From positions 124,001-188,000 of the forward strand of contig NZ_PZZN01000001.1 of NCBI RefSeq assembly GCF_003046295.1: a DNA stretch of 64,000 nucleotides. The letters are read 5' to 3'. Below, piece by piece: positions 27,395-37,278 of the stretch (its first letter is position 1; each line of letters begins with the position of its first letter). A program made the position numbers and the translations under genes. The stretch is from Sphingomonas aerolata (GTDB lineage: Bacteria > Pseudomonadota > Alphaproteobacteria > Sphingomonadales > Sphingomonadaceae). The notes below the pieces were generated by a model, which worked only from the letters and a program-made list of their open reading frames with translations, did not search any database and was not told where the DNA came from.

Positions 27395-28144
27395 TCAAAC
27401 CCGCGTCCGGAACGGCGAGAAGTCCGTCCCCTCGTCATACACATCGACCCCCTCGCGCCGCTTGAGCCACCCCACCGCGACATAGGTCAGCGGCGTCAGC
27501 AGTACCTCCCACGACACCTTCAGCGCGAACTGGCTGACCATCACCATCAGCATCGCCTCGACCGGCCAGTCGGGCGCGCCGTAAAAGGCCAGTGGATAGA
27601 AGATCAGGCTGTCGAACGCCTGCCCCACCACCGTGCTGCCGATCGTCCGCGTCCACAGCATGCGGCCCTTGGTCCAGATCTTCATCCGCGCGAGCACGAA
27701 GCTGTTGGCGAACTCGCCCACCCAGAACGCACAGATCGAGGCCAGCACGATCCGCGGCACCTGTCCGAACACCGACTCATACGCCGCCTGCCCCGTCCAT
27801 CCCGCGTCCGGCGGCAGCGCGACGACGACCGTCGACATGAACACCATGAAGAGCATCGCGCCGAACCCGGCCCAGATACAGCGGCGCGCGCGCGCATAGC
27901 CGTAGACTTCGGTCAGCACGTCGCCGATCACATAGCTGACCGGAAAGAACAGGATCCCCGCGCCGAACGGCCAGGCACCGATGAACGGCAGGTCGATCAC
28001 CGCCCGCTTGCCCGCGCCGATGACGTTGGACAGCAGCAGGATCGTGACGAATGCCGCCATCACGAAATCGAAATAGCGGAACTGTTCGCTGCGCATGGCA
28101 GTGGCCGCCACGGGCTCGGGCGCGTCGTGATCCACGATATTCAT
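27395..28144 (-). CDS. yhhQ: Queuosine precursor transporter, YhhQ family
   Basis: A 249-residue membrane protein with about six helices, of the VUT/YhhQ family that imports the queuosine precursors preQ0/preQ1. Diagnostic segments: FFPVSYVIGDVLTEVYGYARAR, then FWVGEFANSFVLARMK and TIGSTVVGQAFDSLIFY. Imported precursor is used to modify tRNA wobble positions. No preQ1 riboswitch was recognisable in the 58-base gap to the tRNA-Arg gene. Confidence 0.92.
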   Translation of the reverse strand: MNIVDHDAPEPVAATAMRSEQFRYFDFVMAAFVTILLLSNVIGAGKRAVIDLPFIGAWPFGAGILFFPVSYVIGDVLTEVYGYARARRCIWAGFGAMLFMVFMSTVVVALPPDAGWTGQAAYESVFGQVPRIVLASICAFWVGEFANSFVLARMKIWTKGRMLWTRTIGSTVVGQAFDSLIFYPLAFYGAPDWPVEAMLMVMVSQFALKVSWEVLLTPLTYVAVGWLKRREGVDVYDEGTDFSPFRTRV

Positions 28145-28202
28145 CGCCTCGTTATGATGACGGTTCCAAGCTCGTGCAATGCACGCTAATCGGAAGCTGT
28201 GC

Positions 28203-28279
28203 GCGCCCGTAGCTCAGTTGGATAGAGCAAGGAGCTTCTACCTCCTCGGTCGGGGGTTCGACTCCCTCCGGGCGCGCCA
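28203..28279 (+). tRNA. tRNA-Arg (TCT)
   Basis: A full 77-nt cloverleaf. The acceptor stem GCGCCCG pairs with CGGGCGC, the anticodon stem AGGAG pairs with CTCCT around the loop CTTCTAC with anticodon TCT, the T-loop is TTCGACT, and the 3' CCA is encoded. It reads AGA codons. Confidence 0.97.
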
Positions 28280-28285
28280 ATATCC

Positions 28286-28717
28286 CTATCGGTCTCGACG
28301 ATAGGTCGCGAGATAGGCGATCACGTCGGCGCGCTGCTGCGCATCGGATAGACCGGCAAAGCGCATCGTCGTCCCCGGCACCAGGCCCTGCGGTGCCCGA
28401 AGCCACGCATCGAGCCGCGCTGCATCCCAGCGCCCGCCCATCGCCTGCAACGCCGCGGTATAGGCAAATCGCGGCCGGCGTTGCGCGACCGGGCCGTCGA
28501 CCACGTCATAAAGATTGGGGCCATCGGTATCGACTGCGTCCGCACCGATCGTGTGGCAGGCCTTGCACTGAACGAACACGCGGGCACCGGCGACGGGATC
28601 GCCCGTCAGCGTCCCGACCACCACGCGGCGTTCCACGGCGGCGGCATCCCGGCCATCGCCCGTCTGCTGGCATGCGCCGACGAGCATCAGCCCAAGTGTC
28701 ACCCCGATCCTCCGCAT
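28286..28717 (-). CDS. Cytochrome c lipoprotein
   Basis: A 143-residue protein. The signal ends in a lipobox, LVGAC, with the lipidated cysteine at residue 16, so it is probably tethered in the periplasm. One haem site, C51-K-A-C54-H55, lies at the start of a class I cytochrome c domain; the axial methionine is likely in PGTTMRFAGL. The spacing resembles cytochrome c2 or cytochrome c-552 types that shuttle electrons to an oxidase. The stop lies seven bases from the tRNA-Arg 3' end, on the opposite strand. Confidence 0.88.
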   Translation of the reverse strand: MRRIGVTLGLMLVGACQQTGDGRDAAAVERRVVVGTLTGDPVAGARVFVQCKACHTIGADAVDTDGPNLYDVVDGPVAQRRPRFAYTAALQAMGGRWDAARLDAWLRAPQGLVPGTTMRFAGLSDAQQRADVIAYLATYRRDR

Positions 28718-29366
28718 GCCTTCGCTCCGATACCACCGGCCCGTCCGAACGGCCGCGTCCCCCGCCTAGCGCAAAATTTCGGGCGAAACGAGGCAGCGGC
28801 GTGACGAGCGGTGCTGTCAAGTTTCGCCGCCGATGCTAGCTTGTCGTCAGCGACGCAGTGCCGATACGGCATCGCGTCCTCGGCGCCCCGCCCGGATACG
28901 AGAGTGTCGCACGGACGGGCGGGGCGCCCCGTTCATTTTCAATTCACGACTGCTTGGCATAAGCCATGGGCAGAGGCGTTGCCGAGTATCGCGTAACCTT
29001 CAGCGCCCCGCCAGTTTTCAGTCACACGGGCCGGCGGGGCGCGCAGCACCATCCCTCCCCGCTTTGGCGGCATTGTCCGGTGCAGACCACACCCAGCGCA
29101 ATCGGGATCGCCGACTCGCATCTCGATCTCCAGGTCGGCCCCGCAATCGGTCAGCACAACTTCCTTTCAAAAGTCTTGATACATCGCGGCATTCCGCCCA
29201 TATCCGATCCGTCCGACGCGCTTCCCCAAGACAGCAGCGTCGGCGCTGGACTGCGGCCCGCACGAGTTATCCCCTTTTCTCGAGCGGGCCGATTCCTACT
29301 GAAATCGACAGAAGACGCGGACGCCAGACGCTCGAACTATGTGCGCAAGCGGCTGCGCGGCGTGCC
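28718..29366. other. 649-base stretch with no supported gene
   Basis: I see no credible coding region on either strand. The longest frames are arginine/proline-rich and lack ribosome-binding sites. The only clear structure is the hairpin at 28882-28928. Both flanking genes are on the minus strand, so the right part should include the cytochrome c promoter region and the left of the esterase tail. Confidence 0.6.
28882..28928. other. Strong GC-rich hairpin in gene-free stretch
   Basis: A perfect 13-bp stem (28882-28894 with 28916-28928) encloses 21 bases. On the plus strand the sequence continues CCCGTTCATTTTC, giving a weak T-tract, so it could end a plus-strand transcript; no plus-strand gene other than the tRNA-Arg lies upstream. 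Confidence 0.55.
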
Positions 29367-30983
29367 TCAGCGCCGTTCGGGGCCTCCTGAGACAGCGTCG
29401 GCGGCCCCCTGTACCGCATCCAGCCGGGCCTTGAGCGGATCCACGCCGTTGATCGCGCTCGCATCGGCCTGCAACAGCTGCACAGCGCCCCGGCGTGCGT
29501 CGAAGGCCGGCCAGCGCGGTAGTCCCGGCGCATTGGGATCGCCCTTCCGCACGAAATTGACGACATAGCGGTTGGCGAGCTGTGCGGCGCGGGCATCCTG
29601 CGGGGTCAGCGCCGCGCCGTATTTCGCGGCAACCGTGTCGAAGAAATACGGGATGTCCGTGGCATGCGGCGCGCCCGACCAGTCCTTGCGCATCGATTGC
29701 GCGACATAACCGAAGCGATAGAGATAGGCGGGCTGCCCCGTGCGCTGCGTCTCCTGCGCGACGAGCCGCGCGGGTTCGTGCATCAGGCGGTCGCGTCCTA
29801 CCTCGGGACCGACCGCGGCAAGCTCCTGCGTGCCCACTGGATCATAGGCGGCACGGGCGGCGTCGGCCTGCGCACCGAAGCTGGCGAACAGCCCCTCCTT
29901 GGACGTCTCGCCAAAGCCCGCGATATCCGCGTCGGTGGTCCCGACCATCATCGGTACCGCCATCGCGGTCCCCCGCCGCATCGCCCCGTCAGTCGTGCCG
30001 ACCACGACGCGGCCATCGACGATCGGTCCGCCGGCATAGGTCGGCACATCCACCGGGCCCCGATAGGCAAGGTTCAACTCGCCGCGCACCTCATCGGCGG
30101 GCAAGGCGCGAAGCGCCGCGAGCGTCTCCGCCGCTGACCGTCCCGCAATGCCCTGGGTCGTCGCAAAGTTGACGCCGATCGTCTCGGCCGAGGCCCTGCC
30201 GCCGGCCTCACCGCGAAGCGGCACGCCACCGATCAATGTCCGCCCGCCGCCCGACATCACGATCGCCCGCGCGAACAGGCCCTTCGCCATCGGCGATGCC
30301 ATCAGGTTCAACACCGAAGCGCCCCCTGCCGATTCACCCATCAGCGTGACCTGCGCCGGATCGCCCCCAAATTTCGCGATATTCGCCCGCACCCATTGCA
30401 ATGCCGCGATCTGGTCGAGCAGCGCATAGTTGCCGAGCGGTCCCTCGTTCGCCGCGCTCAGCGCGGGATGCGCGAAAAAGCCGAACCGTCCGAGCCGATA
30501 GTTGAAGCTGACGAACACGACGTCCTGCCGTGCGAACGCCGATCCGTCATAGACCGCAGGCGACGACCCGCCATTCACGAACCCGCCGCCATAAATCCAG
30601 ACCAGCACGGGTTTCGGCGCCCCTGACGCCGCCGGACGCCAGACGTTGAGCACGAGACAATCCTCCGCCGGCGTCGTGCCGAGCGGCGCGGCGTCGCTCG
30701 GAAAGGGCAGTTGCATACAGTCATGCCCGAAACGGTCCGCGGCGCGCATTCCCGACCATTTCTGCACCGGCTGCGGCGCCCGCCACCGCAAGGGGCCGAC
30801 CGGCGGCGCTGCAAAGGGTATGCCCTTGAAGACCGCGACGCCTGCGGCCGTCGTACCGGTCACCGACCCGCCCTCGACCTTGACCGGGGGCGTCACGCCC
30901 TGCGCCGCACCTGTGCCCGGGACCATCGCGGCAACACACGTCATCACGGTCGCCAGCGCCGTCGACGCCCTCTGCATGCTCAT
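29367..30983 (-). CDS. Type-B carboxylesterase, exported
   Basis: A 538-residue alpha/beta hydrolase of the carboxylesterase type-B family. A signal peptide (to about GTGAAQG) precedes VKVEGGSVTGTTAAGVAVF and FKGIPFAAPPVGPLRWR, the family's N-terminal signature. AEDCLVLNVWRP and IYGGGF form the oxyanion region, and the nucleophile serine is in TLMGESAGG. The C-terminal catalytic histidine is in SGAPHATDIPYFF. The ATG at 30983 has GGGGGAG eight bases upstream; an ATG at 31028 is less likely. The ester substrate is unknown. Confidence 0.9.
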   Translation of the reverse strand: MSMQRASTALATVMTCVAAMVPGTGAAQGVTPPVKVEGGSVTGTTAAGVAVFKGIPFAAPPVGPLRWRAPQPVQKWSGMRAADRFGHDCMQLPFPSDAAPLGTTPAEDCLVLNVWRPAASGAPKPVLVWIYGGGFVNGGSSPAVYDGSAFARQDVVFVSFNYRLGRFGFFAHPALSAANEGPLGNYALLDQIAALQWVRANIAKFGGDPAQVTLMGESAGGASVLNLMASPMAKGLFARAIVMSGGGRTLIGGVPLRGEAGGRASAETIGVNFATTQGIAGRSAAETLAALRALPADEVRGELNLAYRGPVDVPTYAGGPIVDGRVVVGTTDGAMRRGTAMAVPMMVGTTDADIAGFGETSKEGLFASFGAQADAARAAYDPVGTQELAAVGPEVGRDRLMHEPARLVAQETQRTGQPAYLYRFGYVAQSMRKDWSGAPHATDIPYFFDTVAAKYGAALTPQDARAAQLANRYVVNFVRKGDPNAPGLPRWPAFDARRGAVQLLQADASAINGVDPLKARLDAVQGAADAVSGGPERR

Positions 30984-31090
30984 CACCGCTCTCCCCCGGT
31001 CCTGCTTGTCTACGAGGGAATGGAACACCCGCGCCGTTCCTGCAATCGGGGAAACCGCTCAGGCGAAGAGGCGCACGCCGCCCATGGGGC

Positions 31091-32647
31091 TCACTCCCAC
31101 TCGATCGTGCCGGGCGGCTTCGACGTATAGTCGTAGGTCACGCGGTTGATGCCCTTGACCTCGTTGATGATCCGGGTCGCCACGCGCGGCAGGAAGTCGC
31201 CGGGGAACTGGAACGCCTGCGCGGTCATCCCGTCGGTCGAGGTCACGGCGCGGAGAGCGAGGACGTTGTCGTAGGTGCGGCCGTCGCCCATCACGCCGAC
31301 GCTGCGCACGGGCAGCAGCACCGCGAACGCCTGCCAGATCGTGTCGTAGAGCCCCGCATTGCGGATCTCCTCAAGATAGATCGCATCCGCCTTGCGCAGG
31401 ATGTCGCAGCGTTCCTTGGTGACTTCGCCGGGGATGCGGATCGCGAGGCCGGGTCCGGGGAACGGGTGCCGGCCGACGAAGATCTCCGGCAGCCCCAGCT
31501 CACGACCGAGCGCACGGACCTCGTCCTTGAACAGTTCGCGCAAGGGCTCGACGAGCTTCATGTTCATCCGCTCGGGCAGACCGCCGACATTATGGTGGCT
31601 CTTGATCGTCACCGACGGACCGCCGGTGAAGCTGACGCTCTCGATCACGTCGGGATAGAGCGTACCCTGAGCCAGGAACTCCGCGCCGCCCAGTTTCTTC
31701 GCCTCGGCATCGAACACGTCGATGAAGGTCTTGCCGATGAACTTGCGCTTCAGCTCAGGGTCGGTGATCCCGGCGAGACCGCTGAGGAACAGCTCCTCGA
31801 CGTTCACATGGATCAGTGGGATGTTGTAGGCCCCGCGGAACAGGCTGACGACCTGCTCGCTCTCGCCCGCGCGCATCAGGCCGTGATCGACATAGACGCA
31901 GGTGAGCTGCTCGCCGATCGCCTCATGGATCAGCACCGCCGCCACCGCCGAGTCGACGCCGCCCGACAGGCCGCAGATCACCCTGCCCTTGCCGACCTGC
32001 GCGCGGATCTCGGCGATCTTGGTCTCGCGGAACTCGGCCATCGTCCAGTCGCCGCTGAGACCGCAGACGTGCCGCGCGAAGTTCGCGATCAGCTTGCCGC
32101 CATCGGGCGTGTGGACGACCTCGGGGTGGAACTGCACGCCGTAGAAGCGCCGCGCCTCGTCGGCGACGATCGCATAAGGGGCACCGGTCGACACCGCGAC
32201 GGGGGTGAAGCCCGGCGGGATCGCGTCGACCTTGTCGCCGTGACTCATCCAGACCTGGTGCCGCTCGCCCTCGGCCCACAGCCCGTCGAACAGCGCGCAG
32301 GGCGACTTCACCTCGACGAATGCGCTGCCGAACTCGCCGCCATCACCCGAGACGATCACGTTGCCGCCGAGCTGCGCGGACATGACCTGCTGGCCGTAGC
32401 AGATGCCGAGGATCGGGATCCCCGCCTCGAAGAAATGCTGCGGCACGCGGGGGCTGTTCTCGGTCGTGACCGAGGCGGGGCCACCCGACAGGATGATCCC
32501 CTTTGGCTGCATCCGTTCGAACGCGGCCGCGGCGGACTGGAAGGGGGCGATCTCGCTATAGACGCCCGCCTCGCGCACGCGGCGGGCGATCAGCTGGGTT
32601 ACCTGGCTGCCGAAATCGACGATGAGAATGCTGTCTGGGTGCTCCAT
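31091..32647 (-). CDS. guaA: GMP synthase (glutamine-hydrolysing)
   Basis: A 518-residue two-domain enzyme that aminates XMP to GMP. The glutaminase half has [21 protein letters not shown], nucleophile cysteine in ILGICYGQQ and the His in FHPEV. The synthetase half has the ATP pyrophosphatase loop [11 protein letters not shown], and the protein ends with the typical [14 protein letters not shown]. The ATG at 32647 (MEHPDS) was chosen over an upstream ATG because it matches the family start. Confidence 0.97.
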   Translation of the reverse strand: MEHPDSILIVDFGSQVTQLIARRVREAGVYSEIAPFQSAAAAFERMQPKGIILSGGPASVTTENSPRVPQHFFEAGIPILGICYGQQVMSAQLGGNVIVSGDGGEFGSAFVEVKSPCALFDGLWAEGERHQVWMSHGDKVDAIPPGFTPVAVSTGAPYAIVADEARRFYGVQFHPEVVHTPDGGKLIANFARHVCGLSGDWTMAEFRETKIAEIRAQVGKGRVICGLSGGVDSAVAAVLIHEAIGEQLTCVYVDHGLMRAGESEQVVSLFRGAYNIPLIHVNVEELFLSGLAGITDPELKRKFIGKTFIDVFDAEAKKLGGAEFLAQGTLYPDVIESVSFTGGPSVTIKSHHNVGGLPERMNMKLVEPLRELFKDEVRALGRELGLPEIFVGRHPFPGPGLAIRIPGEVTKERCDILRKADAIYLEEIRNAGLYDTIWQAFAVLLPVRSVGVMGDGRTYDNVLALRAVTSTDGMTAQAFQFPGDFLPRVATRIINEVKGINRVTYDYTSKPPGTIEWE

Positions 32648-32683
32648 GTCGGGCGCATAGCCGGATGGGACCCGTAACGAAAG

Positions 32684-32716
32684 AGGCCGCGCCTCCCGGA
32701 TGGGAAACGCGGCCTG
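32684..32716 (-). terminator. Hairpin after rplQ
   Basis: The stem is 32684-32691 with 32708-32715 (AGGCCGCG and complement). On the minus strand it is followed by CTTTCGTT. It lies 27 bases past the rplQ stop and before guaA, closing the ribosomal cluster. Confidence 0.6.
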
Positions 32717-32741
32717 CAATTCGACTAACGAGAGGCGGGGA

Positions 32742-33164
32742 TTATGCCGCTTCGTTGTAATCCTCGTCCGACATCACCGGACCCGAATCCTGGCCCTTCG
32801 CCGAGACGTCGCGGTCGACGAACTCGATGACGGCCATCGGCGAGGCGTCCGACATGCGGATGCCAGCCTTGATGACGCGAGTGTAGCCGCCGTTCCGATC
32901 CGCATAGCGGGTCGCCAGAACGTCGAACAGCTTCACCAGCTGGGCGTCGTCGAGCAGCTTGCCGTGCGCGAGGCGACGGTTGGACAGGCCACCCTTCTTC
33001 GCGAGCGTGATCAGCTTCTCGATGTAAGGACGCAGTTCCTTCGCCTTGGCGACGGTGGTGGTGATCTGCTCGTGCTTGATGAGCGCGGCGCTCATGTTGC
33101 GGAACAGAGCAAGACGGTGGGCCGAGGTCCGCTGAAGCTTACGGCCGCCTACGCGATGGCGCAT
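32742..33164 (-). CDS. rplQ: Ribosomal protein L17
   Basis: A 140-residue large-subunit protein near the exit tunnel. [20 protein letters not shown] is the L17 signature, followed by [20 protein letters not shown]. The C-terminal 20 residues are an acidic extension beyond the E. coli length. It is last in the alpha operon, and the 252-base gap back to rpoA is unusually long. Confidence 0.97.
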   Translation of the reverse strand: MRHRVGGRKLQRTSAHRLALFRNMSAALIKHEQITTTVAKAKELRPYIEKLITLAKKGGLSNRRLAHGKLLDDAQLVKLFDVLATRYADRNGGYTRVIKAGIRMSDASPMAVIEFVDRDVSAKGQDSGPVMSDEDYNEAA

Positions 33165-33345
33165 GTTTAATACCTTTTCGTTCGTTCAGGGGCCGTATGA
33201 GGTACCCGGGAGCTGGTCGCCGTTAAGGCCGGCGACCGTTGCCTTCGTAAAGACGGCAAGGACAGGTTTCGTCAATCACGAAACCCGCACCTGGCCCACT
33301 TTGTCTTCAGCCGTGTGGCGACCCGGCAAAGCCGTGTCGTCGAAC

Positions 33346-33365
33346 GGGTCGGTCGAAACCGACCC
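33346..33365. other. Hairpin between rpoA and rplQ
   Basis: A perfect 8-bp stem (33346-33353 with 33358-33365) closes a CGAA loop. Another potential stem, GGTCGCCG with its complement, lies at 33215-33237. Neither has a T-run; they may be processing sites in the 252-base spacer. Confidence 0.4.
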
Positions 33366-33416
33366 GCCGGCCGGGCTGTCTGGTCTCCGGTGCAGCATGG
33401 CTGCCCCGGTGCCAGA

Positions 33417-34487
33417 TCAGCCCATGATTTCCTGCTCGAGCTTCTTGGCCATCTCTTCGATGTTCTCAGGCGGCCAGCCCGGGATTTCCATGCCCAGGCG
33501 AAGACCCATCGACGACAGCACTTCCTTGATCTCGTTCAAGGACTTGCGGCCGAAGTTAGGCGTGCGCAGCATCTCGGCTTCGGTCTTGCCGACCAGATCG
33601 CCGATATAGATGATGTTGTCGTTCTTGAGGCAGTTCGCCGAACGCACCGACAGCTCGAGCTCGTCGACCTTCTTGAGAAGGTAACGGTTGATCTGCTGCG
33701 TGTCGCCTGCGGGCTCCGCACCACCGGCAGCGGGTGCTGCCTGGCCGATCGGGGCCGACGAACGCGTGACCGACGAATCGTCGAAGTGCACGAACAGCGC
33801 GAGCTGGTCCTGGAGAATGCGACCGGCATAGCCGACTGCGTCTTCCGGAGTGATCGTGCCGTCGGTTTCGATCGTCAGCGTCAGCTTGTCGTAATCCAGG
33901 TCCTGACCGACGCGGGTCGGGTCGACCTTGTACGACACCTGCCGTACCGGCGAGTAGAGCGCATCGACCGGGATCAGACCGATCGGCGCGTCGGCCGGGC
34001 GGTTTGCGGTCGCGGGCACGTAACCCTTACCGATGTCGGCGGTCAGCTCCATGTTGAGCGTCGCACCCTCATCGAGGTGGCAGATCACGAGATCCTTGTT
34101 CATGATCTCGATGTCGCCCGAGACGGCGATGTCGCCGGCCTTGACTTCACCCGGACCCGTTGCGGAGAGCTGGAGGCGCTTGGGCCCCTCGCCCTGCATG
34201 CGGATCGCGATCTGCTTCACGTTGAGGACGATGTCGGTCACGTCCTCGCGGACGCCGGCCAGAGACGAGAACTCATGCAGCACGTTCTCGATCTTGATCG
34301 AGGTCACGGCCGCGCCCTGCAGCGACGAAAGCAACACGCGCCGCAGCGCGTTGCCGAGCGTCAGGCCGAAGCCACGCTCGAGCGGCTCGGCGATGAAGGT
34401 CGCCTTGCGCTTGGTGTCGCCACCGGCCTTTTTCTCCAGGCCGCTGGGCTTCTTGAGTTCCTGCCAGTTCTTTGCGTTGACAGACAC
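33417..34487 (-). CDS. rpoA: RNA polymerase alpha subunit
   Basis: A 356-residue subunit. The N-terminal domain carries [25 protein letters not shown]; the C-terminal domain ends with the helices around [21 protein letters not shown], used for activator and UP-element contacts. The linker around residue 245-260 is Ala/Gly/Pro-rich. The start is GTG 34487 with GGGGAAG just upstream. The gene follows rpsK with a 100-base gap. Confidence 0.97.
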   Translation of the reverse strand: MSVNAKNWQELKKPSGLEKKAGGDTKRKATFIAEPLERGFGLTLGNALRRVLLSSLQGAAVTSIKIENVLHEFSSLAGVREDVTDIVLNVKQIAIRMQGEGPKRLQLSATGPGEVKAGDIAVSGDIEIMNKDLVICHLDEGATLNMELTADIGKGYVPATANRPADAPIGLIPVDALYSPVRQVSYKVDPTRVGQDLDYDKLTLTIETDGTITPEDAVGYAGRILQDQLALFVHFDDSSVTRSSAPIGQAAPAAGGAEPAGDTQQINRYLLKKVDELELSVRSANCLKNDNIIYIGDLVGKTEAEMLRTPNFGRKSLNEIKEVLSSMGLRLGMEIPGWPPENIEEMAKKLEQEIMG

Positions 34488-34587
34488 TTGCTTCCCCTAA
34501 TTTGGGGGCCGGCGGACAGGACGTCCACCGGCCATGAATATGCACCCGTGCCGCGCGATCAACCGCGCACGGGCAACGTCGGAGAAA

Positions 34588-34977
34588 TCAGACGCGACGA
34601 CGCTTCGAAGGACGAACGCCGTTGTGCGGGATCGAGGTCACGTCGCGGATCGACGTGATCTGGAAACCGACTGCCTGCAGCGCGCGCAGTGCCGACTCGC
34701 GGCCCGAACCGGGGCCCTTCACTTCGACTTCGATCGTCCGGACGCCGTGCTCGGCGGCCTTCTTGCCCGCGTCTTCCGCTGCGACCTGCGCCGCGTACGG
34801 AGTCGACTTGCGCGAGCCCTTGAAGCCCATTGCGCCGGCCGACGACCACGAGATCGCGTTGCCCTGGGCATCGGTGATCGTGATCATGGTGTTGTTGAAG
34901 CTGGCATTCACGTGTGCGACGCCAGAGGTGATGTTCTTGCGCTCGCGCCGCTTAATGCGCTGAGGTTCGCGTGCCAT
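34588..34977 (-). CDS. rpsK: Ribosomal protein S11
   Basis: A 129-residue small-subunit protein on the 30S platform. [20 protein letters not shown] and the C-terminal [18 protein letters not shown] are diagnostic. It belongs to the alpha operon, 84 bases after rpsM. Confidence 0.97.
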   Translation of the reverse strand: MAREPQRIKRRERKNITSGVAHVNASFNNTMITITDAQGNAISWSSAGAMGFKGSRKSTPYAAQVAAEDAGKKAAEHGVRTIEVEVKGPGSGRESALRALQAVGFQITSIRDVTSIPHNGVRPSKRRRV

Positions 34978-35061
34978 GGTGTATTTCCTGACCTGTATCT
35001 GCGTGACGCCGGGCGGTCCCTCGGGACCAGCGCCGGCGGAGTAATCCGGTGTTGAGTCGGA

Positions 35062-35430
35062 TTACTTCTTCTTGCCGGCGATCGGCTTAGCCTTGCCCTT
35101 GCGGGTGCGCGCATTGGTGTGCGTGCGCTGGCCGCGGACCGGCAGGCCCTTGCGGTGACGAAGACCACGATAGCAGGCGAGATCCATCAGGCGCTTGATG
35201 TTCATCGACACCTGGCGACGCAGATCGCCTTCGACGGTGTAGTCGGCGTCGATCGCCTCACGGATGTGCAGCACTTCCTGGTCGGTCAGGTCCTGGACTC
35301 GTGCGGTGTCGGCAATGCCGAGCTTCGCGACGATTTCCTTGGCCTTGGTCGAACCGATGCCGTGAATATAGGTCAGCGCGATTACCACGCGCTTGTTGGT
35401 CGGGATATTAACACCCGCGATACGTGCCAT
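35062..35430 (-). CDS. rpsM: Ribosomal protein S13
   Basis: A 122-residue head protein of the 30S subunit that contacts tRNA and L5. It starts [19 protein letters not shown] and ends in [15 protein letters not shown], the basic tail that touches the P-site tRNA. A strong AGGAG lies upstream of ATG 35430, so the longer frame was rejected. It begins the alpha operon, with no rpmJ before it. Confidence 0.97.
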   Translation of the reverse strand: MARIAGVNIPTNKRVVIALTYIHGIGSTKAKEIVAKLGIADTARVQDLTDQEVLHIREAIDADYTVEGDLRRQVSMNIKRLMDLACYRGLRHRKGLPVRGQRTHTNARTRKGKAKPIAGKKK

Positions 35431-35645
35431 GAACTTGGTTCTCCTGCTCCACGAGGTCCGGCATGGCTGCACGGCCCTCATCTCCTAGCGATGATCCGAA
35501 ACGCACGATAACGGCGAACGCAAAAGAGCGCCGCCGGGAACCGTCGTATCGGGGAGGTCGAATTAGGCGCGCGCTAACGAACTGTCAAGCCGCGGGTTCC
35601 GCCGCCCGCGTGATGCGCCCCTGCGATGCGTAAAGTGCGACCGCG

Positions 35646-35879
35646 TCAGGGCCGGGGCTCGGCCACCCGTCGCATCACGATCCAGCGCCGCAGCGCGACG
35701 ACGAACCAGATCAGCTCGACCAGACCGAACGGCCATGCCCCCTGCAGGAAGCCATAGGCCGATCCGAACAGGCACCCCACCGCGAAGCCGAACGTCCACC
35801 AGTGCGATCCCGATTCCTTGGCGTAGCACAGCAGGGTGAAGGAAACCGCGGCAAGCCCGAAAAGCGAAAGTGCGTCCAT
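35646..35879 (-). CDS. Small conserved membrane protein
   Basis: A 77-residue protein with three hydrophobic segments: LSLFGLAAVSFTLLCYA, WWTFGFAVGCLFGSAYGFLQ and WPFGLVELIWFVVALRRW. The GFLQGAWPFGLVE motif is one I recall in small alphaproteobacterial inner-membrane proteins of unknown function. An AGAGG ribosome-binding site precedes ATG 35879. It sits 49 bases after the histidine kinase, on the same strand, inside the ribosomal cluster. Confidence 0.75.
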   Translation of the reverse strand: MDALSLFGLAAVSFTLLCYAKESGSHWWTFGFAVGCLFGSAYGFLQGAWPFGLVELIWFVVALRRWIVMRRVAEPRP

Positions 35880-35928
35880 CGGCAGCCTCTTGCCGCGTCC
35901 GCCCGGACAAAGCCATCCCCGCACGCGG

Positions 35929-37272
35929 TCAGACCGGCAGGACGATCCGTGCGACGAGGCCCGGCGCATTGTCACCCAGTTCGAACCGCCCGTCATGCAG
36001 CCGCGCGACCGCCTCGACCAGCGCCATGCCCAGCCCCGCCCCCGGGGTCGTGCGTGCGCTGTCGAGCCGCCCGAATCGCTTGAGCGCCTGCGCGCGGTCC
36101 GCCACCGCGATCCCCGGCCCGCGATCCTCGACCTGGATCGCGACGCCGTCACCGCGCTCGATCAGGCGGAGCGTTACCGTGCCACCACTGGCCCCATGCC
36201 GCAGCGCATTGTCGATCATGTTGGTGATCGCCTGGCTCAGCAGTTCGCGGTGCAACGCCATCGCCGGTGGCCGATCGTCGATCGCCACGACGAAGCTCAG
36301 GCCCGCATCCTCGGCGACCGGGGCATAGAGCTCACCGATCTCCTCGAGCAGGTTCGCAGGCGACACCTGAATGAACCGGTCGCGCGATACCGAGCCCGAC
36401 CGGCTGATCTCGATCACCATCGTCAGCATCCGCATGACGAGGTCGGTCTCTGTCAGCAGCCCGCCCAATGCCACTTCACGCGCGTCGGGGTCCGCGATCA
36501 GCACCGCCTGCTCGGTCTTGGTCCGCAGACGCGCCAGCGGCGAGCGCAGGTCATGGGCCAGGCTGTCGGTCACGACGCGCAGCTCGGCCATCACCCCCTC
36601 GAGCTTGCTGAGCATGACGTTCAGCCGCGCGGCCAGCCGGTCGAACGCATCCCCGCCGCCTGCAACCACAGCTACACGGCGTGACAGGTCACCCTCGCCC
36701 GCGGCCTCGACGACGCTCGCTATCCCGTCGAGACGCCGACCGACATAACGCGCGAGAACGAGTCCCCCGACGATGCCGAGCGCGAGCGAGAGGGTGATGG
36801 CGAAGGCCAGCGCGCGCTCCATCGCACGTTCCTCCGCCGCGATCAGGTCGAGGTTGCGGCCCGTCAGCAGCCATTGCCGGCCGATCGGATACAGGGCGTA
36901 CCCCGTCTCGCGCGCGTTCCACAACGCATCGTCGCCAAGCCGGGCAATCCTGAAGCGGGTCATCCGCAGCGGCACGGTCAGCCGCGCAGGCGCGACTCCC
37001 TGGACGGTCCGTCCGTCCGCGTCGACGAGCGCGAGTACCAGCGAGACGTCGCCGGGGCTCACCGCCTCGCCGATCGCCTGCCGCAGTTCGGGAATACCGC
37101 CGACCTGCCAGACGGTGCGCAGCGCATCGGACTGTTCGGTGGTCTCGCGCCGGATCGCATCGATCGCATCGGCGCTGGTCTGTTTCCAGACAAACCCGAT
37201 CAGCGCCAGGTTGGACACGAGCGACAGCATGATCGCGAGCAGCGCGATCCGCGCGGTGACCGACAACCGCAT
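35929..37272 (-). CDS. Sensor histidine kinase
   Basis: A 447-residue inner-membrane kinase. TM1 lies at about residues 8-30 and TM2 at about 155-177, enclosing a periplasmic sensor of roughly 125 residues. A HAMP domain follows (RRLDGIASVVEAAGEGDLSRR). The phospho-acceptor histidine is in DSLAHDLRSPLARLR, and the ATPase domain shows NMIDNALRHG, EDRGPGI and GAGLGMALV. It is separated by six bases from its response regulator, so the pair is co-translated. The signal sensed is unknown. Confidence 0.93.
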   Translation of the reverse strand: MRLSVTARIALLAIMLSLVSNLALIGFVWKQTSADAIDAIRRETTEQSDALRTVWQVGGIPELRQAIGEAVSPGDVSLVLALVDADGRTVQGVAPARLTVPLRMTRFRIARLGDDALWNARETGYALYPIGRQWLLTGRNLDLIAAEERAMERALAFAITLSLALGIVGGLVLARYVGRRLDGIASVVEAAGEGDLSRRVAVVAGGGDAFDRLAARLNVMLSKLEGVMAELRVVTDSLAHDLRSPLARLRTKTEQAVLIADPDAREVALGGLLTETDLVMRMLTMVIEISRSGSVSRDRFIQVSPANLLEEIGELYAPVAEDAGLSFVVAIDDRPPAMALHRELLSQAITNMIDNALRHGASGGTVTLRLIERGDGVAIQVEDRGPGIAVADRAQALKRFGRLDSARTTPGAGLGMALVEAVARLHDGRFELGDNAPGLVARIVLPV

Positions 37273-37278
37273 CGCGGT

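Noticed and set aside
28833..29568. Plus-strand open frames between the cytochrome c and esterase genes
   Set aside because: They lack ribosome-binding sites, are rich in Arg/Pro/Ser and overlap the esterase 3' end in antisense.
33165..33416. A small gene between rpoA and rplQ
   Set aside because: No frame has a start with a ribosome-binding site; the spacer is dominated by hairpins.
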